A stretch of DNA of 64,000 nt. Source: Antedon mediterranea. Its lineage: Eukaryota; Echinodermata; Crinoidea; Comatulida; Antedonidae. Shown here piece after piece: positions 63,094 through 64,000 of this stretch. The stretch's first letter is position 1. The number at the start of each line of letters is the position of its first letter. Location of the stretch: assembly GCF_964355755.1 (NCBI RefSeq), contig NC_092672.1:31864501-31928500 (forward strand), written 5' to 3'. A model generated the notes under the pieces. The model ran no database searches. It was not told the origin of the DNA and saw only the letters and a program-made list of their open reading frames with translations. Position numbers and translations under genes: made by a program.

Positions 63094-64000
63094 ATGTCGG
63101 AACAAAAAGCATTACAATTCTTAGACAAGAATGATCTTGAATGTGCAATCTGTCTAGAAAGACTGACAGAACCAAAAACACTTGAGTGCCTCCATAGTTA
63201 CTGTCTTCATTGCCTGCAGAGTTTGATTAAAACAAGTGGCAAAATAAAATGTCCAAAATGTTGTAAGATGTACGATGACCTAAATCAATTTTATTTAAAA
63301 GATCTTACTACCAATGAAATGTTAAGTTATCAAGTTAAATTTGTTGGGAATATTGAATCTGAAAAACCACCAAAATGCTCAAGCTGTGATAACCAACCTG
63401 AATACTACTGCTCTGAATGTCAAATGTATCTATGTGGACAATGTATTACACATCATAAAATCATTCCTGTATTGAAAAACCACCCATTGTACACACTGGA
63501 CAAAATTCAAGGAGAAGGTAAAGATCTGCCACATAAATGCATATATCACAGGGACTGCATGCTTGAATTTTATTGCAGAATTTGTCTTAAAAGTGGATGT
63601 AAGAAATGTGAACATGTTCTACGCTGTTATCAAAATGAACATAATGTGATTCCATTCGAGACGGCTGTAGACGAGTTTAATCAAAATGCTACAGAAGTTA
63701 AAAAAAGTGCGGAAGAAATTAAAGAAAAACTTAAAAGAACAAGGGAAAGCTTCATGAAAGAAAGATCCGACTTTGAATTAAAATTAAAAATATGCAGAAC
63801 AGCGATTGAATTACAAGAAGAAAACATTATTAAAAAGGCTCAGGAGAAGGCAAGAGCAATGTTGATGGACCTTGACAAAATTGACAAAAAAAACAAAGAG
63901 CTTATTGATAATAAAGTTAAAAATATTGACTCAAAGCTGTTGAAAGTTAATGAGATGTTGCCATTAATTAACACAATGATGAACAAACCAGAAGAAAGAG
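63094..64000 (+). CDS. TRIM-NHL protein, second copy (5' part, cut by window end)
   Basis: 302 codons plus one base, open to the edge. RING, both B-boxes and coiled coil are intact. Twelve base differences from copy 1 in 907 bp: four synonymous, eight not (D67Y, I81V, K119T, M190T, and L-I, T-A, E-K, R-K changes in the coiled coil). Every zinc ligand is kept. K119T is next to ligand His120. Confidence 0.92.
   Translation, partial: MSEQKALQFLDKNDLECAICLERLTEPKTLECLHSYCLHCLQSLIKTSGKIKCPKCCKMYDDLNQFYLKDLTTNEMLSYQVKFVGNIESEKPPKCSSCDNQPEYYCSECQMYLCGQCITHHKIIPVLKNHPLYTLDKIQGEGKDLPHKCIYHRDCMLEFYCRICLKSGCKKCEHVLRCYQNEHNVIPFETAVDEFNQNATEVKKSAEEIKEKLKRTRESFMKERSDFELKLKICRTAIELQEENIIKKAQEKARAMLMDLDKIDKKNKELIDNKVKNIDSKLLKVNEMLPLINTMMNKPEER

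Larger units (their letters stand above)
57019..64000 (-). other. Probable ClC intron hosting TRIM-NHL genes
   Basis: The exon at 57018 needs an upstream exon ending in phase 1 further right on the minus strand, and none was found up to 64000. Unless the ClC gene is broken by rearrangement, this whole stretch is one of its introns. Confidence 0.55.

Noticed and set aside
57125-64000. Positive selection between the two TRIM copies
   Set aside because: Eight changes are non-synonymous against four synonymous, but given roughly three times more non-synonymous sites this is below or near neutrality.

Overview
The window is eukaryotic and looks like a marine invertebrate deuterostome, most likely an echinoderm. 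It is AT-rich with long introns, small exons bounded by GT/AG sites and dense tRNA-derived SINEs, MITEs and LINE tails. It encodes a GPR153/GPR162-type receptor, a ClC-2-type chloride channel and tandem TRIM-NHL genes. The organism assignment is inference; no species can be read from the sequence.

Layout: (1) 3070-12557, plus strand: a three-exon orphan receptor of the GPR153/GPR162 family, about 630 aa, with a 6.8 kb first coding intron. (2) 12.6-21.4 kb: a gene-poor convergent intergenic region with repeats and a 1.07 kb TIR element. (3) 21361-23648, minus strand: a second rhodopsin-like receptor of about 471 aa, with an optional cassette exon that would replace its C-terminal tail. (4) 23.6-45.6 kb: a gene desert holding several MITE families (at least two with TTAA target duplications), a homogeneous 65-bp satellite, a TIR element with a tRNA-like core, SINE and LINE fragments, a palindromic hairpin and a CCAAT array. 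(5) 45580-57018, minus strand: the 3' half of a ClC-2-like chloride channel (end of the membrane domain, both CBS domains, C-terminus) in about eleven small exons. Its introns hold an 88-bp satellite with higher-order structure, two minisatellites dense in perfect CArG boxes, a 62-bp perfect palindrome and an inverted SINE pair. (6) 57.1-64 kb, plus strand: a complete TRIM-NHL gene (RING, two B-boxes, coiled coil, filamin, NHL), a decayed NHL relic, two damaged tRNA-Val(AAC)-like copies between two TIR elements, and the start of a second, nearly identical TRIM-NHL gene cut by the window end. No further ClC exon was found to the right, so the TRIM genes probably lie inside a ClC intron on the opposite strand.

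The two receptors signal at the membrane, the channel conducts chloride, and the TRIM proteins are predicted RING E3 ligases; nothing suggests a shared pathway. No clearly new coding system was found. The most unusual signals are structural: transcription-factor-motif minisatellites, perfect palindromes, nested TTAA MITEs, a tRNA/TIR chimera and the nested TRIM duplication.
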